Virus record (IMG/VR): IMGVR_UViG_3300044825_002669
Coordinates: 36,591 to 100,590 of that record
Source of the DNA: a virus
DNA length: 64,000 nucleotides
Direction: 5' to 3' (one strand)
Shown: positions 1-9,822 of the stretch, piece by piece
Numbering within the stretch: the stretch's first letter is position 1
Layout: every line of letters starts with the position of its first letter
Position numbers and translations under genes: made by a program
Notes under the pieces: model-generated
Databases searched by the model: none
The model's input: only the letters and a program-made list of their open reading frames with translations
What the model was told of the DNA's origin: nothing

Positions 1-153
1 CAAGATGGGACCGAAACTCCTTTTGTTGATTATGAATTTACTGCTGAATCAATAGGACCGTTTAAATCATTTAGTATAAAAATAATTGGAACTTCAACTA
101 ATCAAACATATCCACCTAGAATAAGAGATCTTCGTATAATTGCAGTAGATTAA
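1..153 (+). CDS. C-terminal end of a virion structural protein (partial)
   Basis: Frame 1 is open from the first base to TAA at 151-153, giving 50 residues that end in RIRDLRIIAVD. The start lies outside the window. The fragment is beta-rich with the pattern KIIGTSTNQTYPPRIRDLR, which I associate with C-termini of large cyanophage baseplate or tail-fibre proteins lying upstream of gp13. The next gene begins 2 bases later, so it belongs to the same late operon. The product cannot be named more precisely from 50 residues. Confidence 0.5.
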   Translation, partial: QDGTETPFVDYEFTAESIGPFKSFSIKIIGTSTNQTYPPRIRDLRIIAVD

Positions 154-154
154 T

Positions 155-376
155 ATGTATTATAAAGTCAGGGGCAATTCCAACTTAGTGAGAGATCCAA
201 ATACAAATGCCATATTGAATATAAATTCTACTGAATATGACAACTACAAAAAAATAAAGGAAAATAAAGATAAAGAGCAAAAAAAACTACATCAGTTAGA
301 ATCAGATGTCAATCAAATAAAAAGCGATATTGATCTCATAAAAAAATTATTACTGGAGATTAAAAATGAATCCTGA
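155..376 (+). CDS. small coiled-coil protein, conserved in cyanophages
   Basis: 73 residues. The N-terminus (MYYKVRGNSNLVRDPNTNAI) looks like a short beta segment, and residues about 30-70 form a charged heptad-like coiled coil (LHQLESDVNQIKSDIDLIKKLLLEI). The gene starts 2 bases after the preceding stop and overlaps the next start by 11 bases, so translation is probably coupled. Its place between a virion protein and gp13 suggests a structural or assembly accessory. No enzymatic motif is visible and the function is unknown. Confidence 0.75.
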   Translation: MYYKVRGNSNLVRDPNTNAILNINSTEYDNYKKIKENKDKEQKKLHQLESDVNQIKSDIDLIKKLLLEIKNES

Positions 377-530
377 AAAAATTATATTAGAGGATTTCAA
401 TAAAATGTTTGAATACGAAAAAGTATCTAGAGATATAGATAGTATAGAAGATCTTGAAACTTTGAAAATCTTTGCTAAATCATACGTTAAATTATATCTA
501 AAACAACAAGAAATAGTATCTAAATTTTAA
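366..530 (+). CDS. 54-residue protein upstream of gp13
   Basis: ATG at 366 overlaps the end of the upstream coiled-coil gene, and TAA is at 528-530, one base before the gp13 start. The product (MNPEKIILEDFNKMFEYEK...) is acidic, amphipathic and helical with no recognised domain. The tight fit in the operon and normal codon use argue that it is a real gene rather than a chance ORF. Function unknown, possibly a structural accessory. Confidence 0.65.
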   Translation: MNPEKIILEDFNKMFEYEKVSRDIDSIEDLETLKIFAKSYVKLYLKQQEIVSKF

Positions 531-531
531 A

Positions 532-1347
532 ATGGCACAACCATCTACTAGACAAGAATTAATTGATTATTGTTTGAGAAAATTGGGTGCACCAGTATTA
601 GAAATTAATGTCGCACAGGAACAAGTTGAAGATTTAGTAGATGATGCAGTTCAATTTTTCCAAGAACGTCATTTTGATGGTGTATCTCCAGTGTTGTTAA
701 AGTATGAGATAACTCAAGAAGATATAGACAGAGGCAGAGGAAAGTCTGGAGTAGGGATAACAACAGTAACAGGAAATAAGACGTATGAATATGAAGAAAC
801 TGCAAATTACCTTCAGATACCTTCTTATGTGATTGGAGTAAATAAAATATTTCAATTTGAAGGATCAAATAGCATTTCCAGTGGAATGTTTAGTATAAAA
901 TATCAATTATTTTTGAATGATATCTATTATTGGGGATCTACTGAACTTCTTACATATTCAATGGTAAAAACTTATCTTGAAGATTTAAATTGGTTATTAA
1001 CTACACAAAAACAAGTAAGATTTAATAAAAGAGAAGATAAATTATATCTAGATATTGATTGGTCGAGTTTGACAGTTGGACAAACAATAATAATTGATTG
1101 CTATAGAGCACTAAACCCAGCAGAATCCACTAAAGTATGGAATGATTCATTTTTAAAGCAATATTTGACCGCTTTAATTAAAAGACAATGGGGACAAAAT
1201 TTAATTAAATTTAGAGGAGTCAAATTGCCTGGTGGAATTGAATTAGATGGTAGACCAATATATGACGATGCGCAAAGAGAAATAGATATATTAATGGAAA
1301 GAATGTCTAGTACATATGAACTTCCACCACTAGACATGATAGGATAA
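532..1347 (+). CDS. 13: neck protein gp13
   Basis: 271 residues, against about 309 in T4. The opening MAQPSTRQELIDYCLRKLGA followed by an EQVEDLVDDAVQFFQERHFDG helix is the typical beginning of the T4-like gp13 neck (head completion) family. gp13 and gp14 form the neck to which the tail attaches after DNA packaging. The C-terminal part (KQYLTALIKRQWGQNLIKF, then a GGIELDGRPIYDDAQREI segment) is also typical of the family. gp14 starts 3 bases after its stop. Confidence 0.9.
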   Translation: MAQPSTRQELIDYCLRKLGAPVLEINVAQEQVEDLVDDAVQFFQERHFDGVSPVLLKYEITQEDIDRGRGKSGVGITTVTGNKTYEYEETANYLQIPSYVIGVNKIFQFEGSNSISSGMFSIKYQLFLNDIYYWGSTELLTYSMVKTYLEDLNWLLTTQKQVRFNKREDKLYLDIDWSSLTVGQTIIIDCYRALNPAESTKVWNDSFLKQYLTALIKRQWGQNLIKFRGVKLPGGIELDGRPIYDDAQREIDILMERMSSTYELPPLDMIG

Positions 1348-1350
1348 TAT

Positions 1351-2724
1351 ATGTTAAATCCATTTTTTCTACAAGGCTCAAAAGCTGAGCAAGGTCTCAT
1401 TCAAGATCTTATAAATGAACAATTAAAAATGTATGGAGTAGATGTTTATTATTTACCTAGAAAATATTTAACTAAAAATACTGTTATTAAAGAAGTAATA
1501 GAGTCTGAATTTAATGGTGCGTATCCTATTGAAGCTTATGTTGATACTTATGATGGATATGAAGGGGCTGGAACATTATTAACTAAGTTTGGTGTTCAAC
1601 CATATACTGATCTAACTTTAATAATATCAAAAGAACGCTATGAAAATTATATTTTACCTTTAATTCAAGATCAATCAAATATAGAATTGGCAACTAGACC
1701 AAAAGAAGGAGATTTAATATATTTTCCACTTGGAGACAGATTATTTGAAATTAAATTTGTTGAACACGAAATTCCATTTTACCAACTACAAAAAACATAT
1801 GTTTACACGCTTAGATGCGAATTATTCCGATATGAAGATGAATTAATAAACACTGGAATATCTTTTATTGATGATAATGTAGAAAACCAAGGGTATATTC
1901 AAACATTTGATATGGTTGGTACTGGAGTATCTGCGACTGCTATAGCATCAATAGTAAATGGTGGGGTTACATTTATACAAGTAACAAATAGAGGAGATGG
2001 ATACAAAACAGCACCTCAGGTCAAAATAGCTCCTCCAATTTTAGGTCAAACTGCAATTGGTATTGCATCTATGATTGGTGGTATAGTAGATTTATGTGAA
2101 CCAGATGCAACTTTATTGAGAGTCCAAGCAGTAGAAATATCAAATCCTGGATTTGGGTACACTAGTCCGCCTAGTGTTGGATTCTACGGTGGTGGTGGTG
2201 ATGGAGCAACAGCTGTTGCAACAATCGGTGATGGTATCGTTGGAGTGGTAACAATAACAAATGGTGGATCTGGATATTCGGATCCACCAAATGTTCAGTT
2301 TATTGGTGCATGTACCGTACCAGCTCAAGCTAGAGCAATAATACAAGATGGAGTTGTGACAAGAATTGGAGTTACAACTTCCGGAATTGGTTATATAGAA
2401 CCACCATTGATACAAATTTCAAGTCCATATATGGTAGGTATTGGTACATATGTATACAATGAAACAGTGGTTGGTTCTATTAGTGGAAATACCGCTAGGG
2501 TGAAATCTTGGTCATCTTCTACCAATAAACTGGAGTTGTCAAATATAACTGGAGATTTTAAGCCAGGGGAAACATTAGTTGGAGCAGCATCTAGTGCAGC
2601 ATATCAGATAAGAAAAATTACTGATGATAATGTATTTGATAAGTTTTCTGAAAACAAAGAAATTCAAATAGAATCAGAGCAAATTATTGACTTTAGTGAA
2701 TCAAATCCATTTGGTACACCTTAA
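1351..2724 (+). CDS. 14: neck protein gp14 with glycine-rich repeat insertion
   Basis: 457 residues, much longer than T4 gp14 (about 256). The first 190 residues carry the conserved gp14 core (MLNPFFLQGSKAEQGLIQDL, GDLIYFPLGDRLFEIKFVEH, QKTYVYTLRCELFRYEDE). Residues about 195-365 are an insertion of four or five beta repeats with the pattern GxGY-x-PPxV. The C-terminus resembles a return to the core. It acts with gp13 at the portal exit. Position between gp13 and gp15 supports the call. The repeat insertion probably decorates the neck surface. Confidence 0.88.
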   Translation: MLNPFFLQGSKAEQGLIQDLINEQLKMYGVDVYYLPRKYLTKNTVIKEVIESEFNGAYPIEAYVDTYDGYEGAGTLLTKFGVQPYTDLTLIISKERYENYILPLIQDQSNIELATRPKEGDLIYFPLGDRLFEIKFVEHEIPFYQLQKTYVYTLRCELFRYEDELINTGISFIDDNVENQGYIQTFDMVGTGVSATAIASIVNGGVTFIQVTNRGDGYKTAPQVKIAPPILGQTAIGIASMIGGIVDLCEPDATLLRVQAVEISNPGFGYTSPPSVGFYGGGGDGATAVATIGDGIVGVVTITNGGSGYSDPPNVQFIGACTVPAQARAIIQDGVVTRIGVTTSGIGYIEPPLIQISSPYMVGIGTYVYNETVVGSISGNTARVKSWSSSTNKLELSNITGDFKPGETLVGAASSAAYQIRKITDDNVFDKFSENKEIQIESEQIIDFSESNPFGTP

Positions 2725-2730
2725 TAAATA
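2724..2730 (+). promoter_or_regulatory. candidate late promoter box
   Basis: ATAAATA lies 40 bases before the gp15 start. It matches the core of the T4 late promoter (TATAAATA) recognised by the gp55 sigma factor that this phage encodes. The upstream base is A rather than T. Confidence 0.5.
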
Positions 2731-2770
2731 TATAAATCGTTAAATAGTATATTATAAGGGTTTACTGACA

Positions 2771-3775
2771 ATGTTTGAATATTTTTATCACGAAATCATA
2801 AGAAAAACTGTAGTTGCATTTGGTACACTTTTTAATGGAATAACAGTAAAGCATAAAAATAACAATGATGATGTCGTCTCAGTATTAAAAGTTCCTTTGG
2901 CATATTCGCCAACTCAAAAGTTTCTAGCTAGACTGGAACAAGTTCCAGATTTAAATAAACCAGTTCAAATTACATTACCTAGAATGTCATTTGAACTTAT
3001 AGGAATGTCATATGACACTACAAGAAAATTAACAACAACTCAAACATTTTTAACAAAAGATGTAAATAACAATGAAATAAGAAAGGCATATATGCCTGTT
3101 CCATATAATTTAAATTTTGAATTGAGTATTTTTACAAAATTAAATGAAGATATGCTTCAAATTATTGAGCAAATTGTTCCATATTTTCAACCAAATTACA
3201 ACTTAACTGTGGATTTAGTAAAAGAAATAGGAGAAAAAAGAGATGTTCAGATTGTTTTAGATAACATTTCGATGACAGATAATTACGAAGGAGATTACAC
3301 AGAAAGAAGAGCATTAATATATACCTTGAAATTTACTGCTAAAACTTTCCTATTTGGTCCAGTATCTTCCAATTCTGTATCTTCCGAAATTATCAAAAAG
3401 GTGTCTATTGGGTTTGCTGCTGGGGATTCATCTGGTTTGGCAAGAAGAGAAGTCGTATATAGTGTGGAACCTAAAGCGATTCAAAGTTATTCTGGAACTG
3501 TAACAACCACATTAACTAAAGACATAAGTAAAATTGATACATTAATTGAGGTTGCAAATTCAACGGGAATAACTGTTGGATCCTTCTTAGATATAAACAA
3601 AGAGGAAATTTATGTCGAATCTATTAGTGGAAATACATTGAGTGTAAGGAGAGGTCAGGATTCTACAGTAGTGTTGGATCACATTTCTGGCTCAGATGTT
3701 AAACTGATTACTTCTGCAGATGATTTACTAATAAAGCCTGGTGACGATTTTGGATTTTCCGGTTCTTTAGATTAA
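2771..3775 (+). CDS. 15: tail sheath stabilizer and completion protein gp15
   Basis: 334 residues (T4 gp15 about 272). The N-terminus MFEYFYHEIIRKTVVAFGTL and the block PRMSFELIGMSYDTTRKL are characteristic of the T4-like gp15 family, which caps the tail tube and sheath and joins the tail to the neck. The extra C-terminal domain (about residues 240-330) has a beta-rich repeat with ISGNTLSVRRGQDST, common in cyanophage virion proteins. The ATG is preceded by an AAGGG element and a late box. Confidence 0.88.
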   Translation: MFEYFYHEIIRKTVVAFGTLFNGITVKHKNNNDDVVSVLKVPLAYSPTQKFLARLEQVPDLNKPVQITLPRMSFELIGMSYDTTRKLTTTQTFLTKDVNNNEIRKAYMPVPYNLNFELSIFTKLNEDMLQIIEQIVPYFQPNYNLTVDLVKEIGEKRDVQIVLDNISMTDNYEGDYTERRALIYTLKFTAKTFLFGPVSSNSVSSEIIKKVSIGFAAGDSSGLARREVVYSVEPKAIQSYSGTVTTTLTKDISKIDTLIEVANSTGITVGSFLDINKEEIYVESISGNTLSVRRGQDSTVVLDHISGSDVKLITSADDLLIKPGDDFGFSGSLD

Positions 3776-3784
3776 GGAGTTATC

Positions 3785-4240
3785 ATGAGAATGACTAAAA
3801 AATTCGATAAATTAAATGAAGCATTTAATATCGAAAATGGACCTTCTGAAATTAAGGCAGAAGTAGTAGAAACCGCTATTGTAGAATCTCCAGCTAAAAA
3901 TATAAATTCTGCAATGGACGATATAAAAAAAGATTATGAATATACTCGTGGGAATTTATATTCTATTATAGAAAAAGGACAAGAAGCAATTAATAATGTC
4001 CTAGAATTGGCACAGGAGACTGATGCTCCTAGAGCATATGAAGTTGTTGGACAACTAATAAAAAATGTTTCTGATGCAACTGACAAACTCATTGATCTTC
4101 AGAAAAAAATAAAAGATCTAGATGAAGTTAAGCAACAGAAAGGTCCAACAAATGTTACTAATGCTTTATTTGTTGGATCCACTGCAGAGTTGTCAAAAAT
4201 GTTGAAAAGTCAGTTAAAAGACATCGACGAAGATAAATAA
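3785..4240 (+). CDS. 16: small terminase subunit gp16
   Basis: 151 residues. Helical throughout, with a long central coiled coil (residues about 45-110, NLYSIIEKGQEAINNVLELA and VVGQLIKNVSDATDKLIDLQ) as in T4 gp16, which recognises DNA and regulates the gp17 packaging motor. An AAGGAG ribosome site at 3774-3779 serves ATG 3785 or, with wider spacing, ATG 3791. Position just before the gp17 region agrees. Confidence 0.85.
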   Translation: MRMTKKFDKLNEAFNIENGPSEIKAEVVETAIVESPAKNINSAMDDIKKDYEYTRGNLYSIIEKGQEAINNVLELAQETDAPRAYEVVGQLIKNVSDATDKLIDLQKKIKDLDEVKQQKGPTNVTNALFVGSTAELSKMLKSQLKDIDEDK

Positions 4241-4266
4241 AAATAAATGCTTAAACTGCAGTAGAA

Positions 4267-5865
4267 ATGAAAAAGATACAAGAAGATCACAAAGAAATTG
4301 CTAGTGGCAAAAAGAAAGATGATGAAGGCTATATGGCAGGGATTGAATTGGATTCAATCGAAAGAGCTGTAAAGAATTTAAGAAAAGCAATCAAGAGTAG
4401 TGATACTCAATTACCTGCTTGGGTACAATCTAAAATTACCAGAGCAGCTGATTATATTGATACTGCAGCAGAATATCTTCAAAGTGATGAACAATTAAAT
4501 GAAATCTCATTTGAAGTCAACAGAGATACACATAAAAAAGAGACAAAAAAAACTAAAGCAACTGGCATAATAGATAAACCAGGAACTCCTGGAGAAGAAG
4601 CAGCAGCAAAAAATATAGTAAGAAAAATGGGAGGAACTGGTGCTAAAGCAGTTCCTCAATATAATCTCTTGCCACCAAGAAATGAAGAGATTTCTTTAGT
4701 AGATAAAATATTATCTGAAATGGGTTGTGGATGCAATAAAACAAAAAAGGGAAAAAAGTGCCCTGAGCATGGATATAAAGATTGTTCATCCATGCACGAA
4801 GAAAAGGACCCAAAAGGTCCAGTTCAGGCATATAAGTCTCCTGAAGAAATTGCAAAAAAGCATGGGGTTTCATTAGATGAGATAAATACCCAATTAAAGA
4901 TGGGAATTAAAGTAGAAGGAGAACATACTTCAGACAAGACTGCTGCAAGAATTACTGCACTTCAACATTTAGATGAAGTACCAGATTACTATACAAAGTT
5001 AAAAAAAGTAGAGACTCAAAAAGAAAGTAAGATAGTAAGAGACATGTTTGGTAATGCTTCTTATGAATTTATTGATCTGATTACTGCAGATCCATTAATC
5101 AAAGAAGCAAAAAAATCTAAGAGTGATCCTTGTTGGGATGGATACAAAAGAAAAAAGGGAACAAAAAAGTATGAAGAGGGATCATGTGTTGAAGTAGAAG
5201 AAAATGTATCCCCTCAAGTGTTAGAGGCACAAAAAAAACTAAATAACGCTCAAATTCAATTAGCTAATGCAAAAAAGAAGGAGCTATCTAAAACTGGAAC
5301 TTCTACTGAATTGTCAGAAACGACAATTCCTACTCAATATGGACACAACTTTTCTGTTACTTTAATGTGGAGAGCAAAATATTACAATATTCAAATGTTC
5401 TTCCCACAAATAAGAATGCCTAATAGAAGAGAAATAACAGACGAAGCAAATAAAGTTTATCCAAATTGTAAAGTTATTACATATGCTCCAAGTAGAATAC
5501 AACAAAATCTTCCTATAATCCAAGTACCAGATAAAAGATCAAAAAATTATCTTATGAATAACGGTACAATAGGAGAGGGGGTTGAAATAGTAGAATCAAA
5601 AAAGTCTGAAATGGCTTGCAATAAGCCAAAGTCTGAACCACATGGATCAGGAGAAACTGGAAAATCACATGTGGTAAAGGCATGTGAAGATGGAGAAGAA
5701 AAATTGATTCGTTTTGGACAACTGGGAGTCAAAGGTTCTCCTAAGAAAAAAGGAGAGTCTAAACAATACGCAATGCGTCGTCATATGTTCCAAACCAGAC
5801 ACGCCAAGAATATTGCTCAAGGAAAAATGTCTGCTGCTTATTGGGCAAATAAAGTTAAGTGGTAA
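4267..5865 (+). CDS. mosaic virion-associated protein of unknown function
   Basis: 532 residues between gp16 and gp17. It is a string of short modules: a helical segment WVQSKITRAADYIDTAAEYL near residues 55-80; a Cys/His cluster near 150-180 (MGCGCNKTKKGKKCPEHG, then DCSSMH) that could bind zinc; a DPCWDGYKRKKG module near 295; a coiled segment; a compact domain with QYGHNFSVTLMWRAKYYNIQ near 355-430; and a basic C-terminal domain (FGQLGVKGSPKKKGES, then RRHMFQTRHAKNIAQGKMS). I recall these modules recurring in cyanophage structural proteins. No ribosome site is evident before ATG 4267, but an ATAAATA box (4233-4239) precedes it. Function not known. Confidence 0.65.
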   Translation: MKKIQEDHKEIASGKKKDDEGYMAGIELDSIERAVKNLRKAIKSSDTQLPAWVQSKITRAADYIDTAAEYLQSDEQLNEISFEVNRDTHKKETKKTKATGIIDKPGTPGEEAAAKNIVRKMGGTGAKAVPQYNLLPPRNEEISLVDKILSEMGCGCNKTKKGKKCPEHGYKDCSSMHEEKDPKGPVQAYKSPEEIAKKHGVSLDEINTQLKMGIKVEGEHTSDKTAARITALQHLDEVPDYYTKLKKVETQKESKIVRDMFGNASYEFIDLITADPLIKEAKKSKSDPCWDGYKRKKGTKKYEEGSCVEVEENVSPQVLEAQKKLNNAQIQLANAKKKELSKTGTSTELSETTIPTQYGHNFSVTLMWRAKYYNIQMFFPQIRMPNRREITDEANKVYPNCKVITYAPSRIQQNLPIIQVPDKRSKNYLMNNGTIGEGVEIVESKKSEMACNKPKSEPHGSGETGKSHVVKACEDGEEKLIRFGQLGVKGSPKKKGESKQYAMRRHMFQTRHAKNIAQGKMSAAYWANKVKW

Positions 5866-5882
5866 ATTTATATTAATTTTTT

Positions 5883-7532
5883 ATGGCTGAAGAACATTAT
5901 CTTGGTAATCCGCTCCTAAAAAAAGCAAATACCCAAATTGAATTTACAGAAGAACAAATCGTTGAATTTGCAAGATGTGCTCAAGATCCAGTATATTTTG
6001 CTAACAATTATATACAAATTGTGACTCTTGATCATGGTTTACAACCGTTTGAAATGTATCCATTTCAGGAAAGGATGTTAAATTCTTTCCATAAAAATAG
6101 ATTTAACATTTGTAAACTTCCTAGGCAGTCCGGTAAATCAACTACCGTAGTATCGTATCTTCTACATTATGCAATTTTTAATGACAATGTAAATATTGCT
6201 ATTCTTGCCAACAAGGCACAGACAGCAAGAGATCTACTTGGTCGTTTACAAACTGGATATGAAAATTTACCTAGATGGCTACAGCAAGGAATCTGTTCTT
6301 GGAATAAAGGTTCATTAGAACTGGAAAATGGTTCTAAAATATTTGCTGCCTCAACTTCAGCATCATCTGTCCGAGGTAGCACATACAATATTATCTTCTT
6401 GGACGAATTTGCTTTCGTTCCAAATCAAGTTGCAGATTCTTTCTTTAGTTCAGTATATCCTACGATTACTTCTGGTAAATCATCAAAAGTTATTGTTGTT
6501 TCTACTCCTAAAGGACTTAATCACTTTTATAAATTATGGGATGATGCGAAGAAAACTAAGAATGAGTATGTCCCAATTGAAGTATTTTGGACTGATGTTC
6601 CAGGAAGAGACGAAGAATTTAAGAAAACAACAATTGCTAACACAAGCGAGAGTCAGTGGAGACAAGAATTTGAATGTGAATTCCTTGGCTCAGTTGATAC
6701 ACTAATATCTGGCGCAAAATTAGCAACTCTAGTTCAAGATAGACCGAAGACATCAAATGCTGGTCTTGATGTGTATGAAGATCCAATAGAAGATCATCAA
6801 TATGTAATTACTGTCGATGTAGCAAGAGGAGTTGAAATCGATTACTCAGCATTTATAGTATTTGATATAACTACTTTTCCATATAAAGTCGTGGCAAAGT
6901 ATAGAAATAATGAAATAAAGCCTATGATGTTCCCATATGTCATAAAAGACGCCGGAAAGGCTTACAACAGCTCCTATGTGCTGTGTGAAGTGAATGATGT
7001 GGGGGATCAGGTAGCTGCTGCATTACATTACGATTTAGAGTATCCTAATGTATTGATGTGTTCTATGCGTGGTAGAGCTGGGCAGATTGTTGGACAAGGT
7101 TTTTCTGGTAAGAAAACCCAGATGGGAGTCAAGATGTCAAAAACAGTCAAGAAAGTTGGCTGTTTAAATTTGAAGGCAATTATAGAAGAAGAAAAGTTAT
7201 TAGTCAGTGACTATGATATTATATCAGAATTAACTACATTTGTCCAGAAATATAATTCATTTGAAGCTGAAGAAGGATGCAATGATGACTTAGCCATGTG
7301 TCTTGTTATATTTGCATGGTTAATAGTACAAGACTATTTTAAAGAGATGACGGACAATGATGTCCGTAAAAAATTATACGAAGAACAACAGAATCAACTA
7401 GAACAAGATATGGCACCTTTTGGATTCATAGTGGATGGTACAGAATCTGAAAATTTTGTTGATAATGAAGGAACGAGATGGTTTACGGATGAATATGGAG
7501 ATATGTCTTATATGTGGGAATACAATTTTTAA
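5883..7532 (+). CDS. 17: large terminase subunit gp17
   Basis: 549 residues. The N-terminal ATPase has Walker A KLPRQSGKST (about residues 78-87) and Walker B with the catalytic acid in IIFLDEF (about 170-176). The C-terminal RNase H-fold nuclease starts with VITVDVARG and contains further acidic positions (CEVNDVGD, CNDDLAM). It is the DNA packaging motor that cuts concatemers and pumps DNA through the gp20 portal. Length is shorter than T4 gp17 (610), as usual in cyanophages. Confidence 0.95.
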   Translation: MAEEHYLGNPLLKKANTQIEFTEEQIVEFARCAQDPVYFANNYIQIVTLDHGLQPFEMYPFQERMLNSFHKNRFNICKLPRQSGKSTTVVSYLLHYAIFNDNVNIAILANKAQTARDLLGRLQTGYENLPRWLQQGICSWNKGSLELENGSKIFAASTSASSVRGSTYNIIFLDEFAFVPNQVADSFFSSVYPTITSGKSSKVIVVSTPKGLNHFYKLWDDAKKTKNEYVPIEVFWTDVPGRDEEFKKTTIANTSESQWRQEFECEFLGSVDTLISGAKLATLVQDRPKTSNAGLDVYEDPIEDHQYVITVDVARGVEIDYSAFIVFDITTFPYKVVAKYRNNEIKPMMFPYVIKDAGKAYNSSYVLCEVNDVGDQVAAALHYDLEYPNVLMCSMRGRAGQIVGQGFSGKKTQMGVKMSKTVKKVGCLNLKAIIEEEKLLVSDYDIISELTTFVQKYNSFEAEEGCNDDLAMCLVIFAWLIVQDYFKEMTDNDVRKKLYEEQQNQLEQDMAPFGFIVDGTESENFVDNEGTRWFTDEYGDMSYMWEYNF

Positions 7533-7559
7533 TTCAATGTCATGTAAATAAAGTTTTTC

Positions 7560-7566
7560 ATAAATA
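7560..7566 (+). promoter_or_regulatory. candidate late promoter box before gp18
   Basis: ATAAATA (preceded by TC) lies 36 bases upstream of the tail sheath start and 28 bases after the gp17 stop. It matches the T4 late core. A GGGAG ribosome site follows at about 7590. Confidence 0.5.
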
Positions 7567-7601
7567 TTTTTTAGAGAAACTGATTTTTTAGGGAGAAAAA
7601 T

Positions 7602-9785
7602 ATGGCGACTCCTCAATTATCTCCAGGCGTACTTGTCAGAGAGGTTGATTTAACTGTAGGAAGAGCTGACAATGTACTCGATAATATTGGAGCAATTGCA
7701 GGGCCATTTGCAATAGGACCTGTTGATGATCCAGTTGATATTACTACAGAGCAAGAGTTAATTAATGTATTTGGTAAGCCAAGTTCAACAGATGCTCAAT
7801 ATGAATATTGGATGAGCGCATCTTCATTCTTGTCTTACGGTGGAGTTCTTAAAGTAGTAAGAACTTCAGGAAGCAATCTAGTAAATGCAAATGCTGCGAG
7901 ATTAGCAAGCGGTATTTCAACAGTTGGTGTACCTAGTCTGCTCATTAAAAACTTTGACGAGTATGAATCACTGTATTCTACAACAGACAATGTGGAGTTT
8001 GTTTTTGCCGCAAAAACACCAGGAACATGGTCAAACAATCTTAAAGTTTGCGTAATTGATGATAAAGCAGACCAAATTCTCAAAGTGGGTTCAGCAGTTA
8101 CAACGGCTCAAGTTGGATATGCTGTAACTACAAATTTAAGTAATATTACTGTTGCTGGCGTTGGCTCTACTTCTCAATTCACAGGTTATTTGAAGTCTAT
8201 TATAACTGGAATAAACACAATAAGTCAAACTGTAGATGTAAAAATTACATCAATAGTATCAAATGGTGGGGTTGAAACTCCAGTAGACTATGCAGAGAAA
8301 AACCAGTTAAGGTCATTCTTACTTGGAAATACAGTAGCAATTAGCAGTACTTCTTCTAGTGGTTTAGGTTCAACTACTCTTTCTGGCGCAGATGCGATTT
8401 TAGATTGGTATGACCAACAAACTTTAGGACTAACAAATAGCACAATCTATTGGAGTTCTTTGGCACCAAAGCCAACAACAAACCAATATGTTGCTGAAAG
8501 AAAAGGAAGAAATGATGCAATTCATATTGCAATAGTGGACGATACTGGTAGTGTAACCGGAATTCAAGGTAACTTAGTAGAAAAGCATTTATTCTTATCT
8601 AAGGCAACTGATACAATTTCTGCAGTAAATTCACCCCAAAAGCTCTGGTGGAAGGAATATCTTGCTCAAAATTCAAACTATGTTTATGTTGGAGATAATC
8701 CTTCAGATGGCGATAACAATGAAACTACATATCAAACAGGATTTTCTAGCGGCTTTGTTGGATTAACTACAGCAAGAGGACAATGGAATTCTCCTGCTCA
8801 AGATAAAGTTTACGGCGCTATTGGTAATGTAACTTATACATTATCTGGAGGGAAGGATTATGGTCAAAATAATGGAATGGCAGCCACTTTAGGCGATTTA
8901 TCAACTTCATATAGACTTTTCTCCAATAAAGATGAAGTTGCTGTTGATTATTTGATAATGGGACCAGGTTTACTTGATAAGTCATTATCACAAGCAAAAG
9001 CCCAAGAATTGATTTCAATTGCTTCAGCTAGAAAAGATTGTATTGCAGTAATTTCTCCACATAGAGAAGATGTTGTCAATAGAACAAATACTGAAGATCA
9101 AACAAATGAAATTATAGAGTTCTTTAGTCCTCTATCTTCTTCTTCTTATGCTGTATTTGATACTGGTTACAAGTACACATATGATAGATTCAACAATAAA
9201 TTCCGTTGGATTCCATGTAACCCAGACATTGCTGGATTGATGGTTAGAACTTCTTTAAATTCTTATCCATGGTATTCACCAGCTGGACAACAGAGAGGAG
9301 TTCTTAATAATGCAATTAAATTAGCATACAATCCCTCTAAAGCACAAAGAGATAGACTATATCCAATTAGAGTAAATTCCATTGTAAATCAACCTGGAAT
9401 TGGCATAATTCTATTTGGTGATAAAACTGCTCTTGGTTATGCTTCTGCATTTGATCGAATTAATGTTCGTAGATTGTTCTTGACTGTCGAACAAGCACTA
9501 GAAAGAACTGCTCAAGCTCAGTTGTTTGAATTGAATGATTCTTTAACTCGTGCAAACTTTGTGAATATTGTGGAACCATATTTACGAGATGTACAAGCAA
9601 AAAGAGGAGTATATGATTTCAGAGTAATATGTGATGAGACTAATAACACTCCTGATGTAATTGACAACAATGAATTTAGAGCTGATATTTTCTTAAAACC
9701 AACCAAGTCAATTAATTATGTCACACTTACATTTGTGGCTACTCGAACTGGAGTTAGCTTCGAAGAAGTTACTGGTAGGGTTTAA
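7602..9785 (+). CDS. 18: tail sheath protein gp18
   Basis: 727 residues (T4 about 659). The opening SPGVLVREVDLT and the stretch GAIAGPFAIGPVDDPVDITT are signature regions of myovirus contractile sheath proteins. The C-terminal core includes RRLFLTVEQALERTAQAQLF and FRVICDETNNTPDVIDNNEF. It polymerises around the gp19 tube and contracts on infection. The ATG is preceded by GGGAG. Followed 37 bases later by the tube gene. Confidence 0.95.
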   Translation: MATPQLSPGVLVREVDLTVGRADNVLDNIGAIAGPFAIGPVDDPVDITTEQELINVFGKPSSTDAQYEYWMSASSFLSYGGVLKVVRTSGSNLVNANAARLASGISTVGVPSLLIKNFDEYESLYSTTDNVEFVFAAKTPGTWSNNLKVCVIDDKADQILKVGSAVTTAQVGYAVTTNLSNITVAGVGSTSQFTGYLKSIITGINTISQTVDVKITSIVSNGGVETPVDYAEKNQLRSFLLGNTVAISSTSSSGLGSTTLSGADAILDWYDQQTLGLTNSTIYWSSLAPKPTTNQYVAERKGRNDAIHIAIVDDTGSVTGIQGNLVEKHLFLSKATDTISAVNSPQKLWWKEYLAQNSNYVYVGDNPSDGDNNETTYQTGFSSGFVGLTTARGQWNSPAQDKVYGAIGNVTYTLSGGKDYGQNNGMAATLGDLSTSYRLFSNKDEVAVDYLIMGPGLLDKSLSQAKAQELISIASARKDCIAVISPHREDVVNRTNTEDQTNEIIEFFSPLSSSSYAVFDTGYKYTYDRFNNKFRWIPCNPDIAGLMVRTSLNSYPWYSPAGQQRGVLNNAIKLAYNPSKAQRDRLYPIRVNSIVNQPGIGIILFGDKTALGYASAFDRINVRRLFLTVEQALERTAQAQLFELNDSLTRANFVNIVEPYLRDVQAKRGVYDFRVICDETNNTPDVIDNNEFRADIFLKPTKSINYVTLTFVATRTGVSFEEVTGRV

Positions 9786-9822
9786 TTTAGATATAAATTA
9801 ATTACAAAAGGAGGAATTAAAA

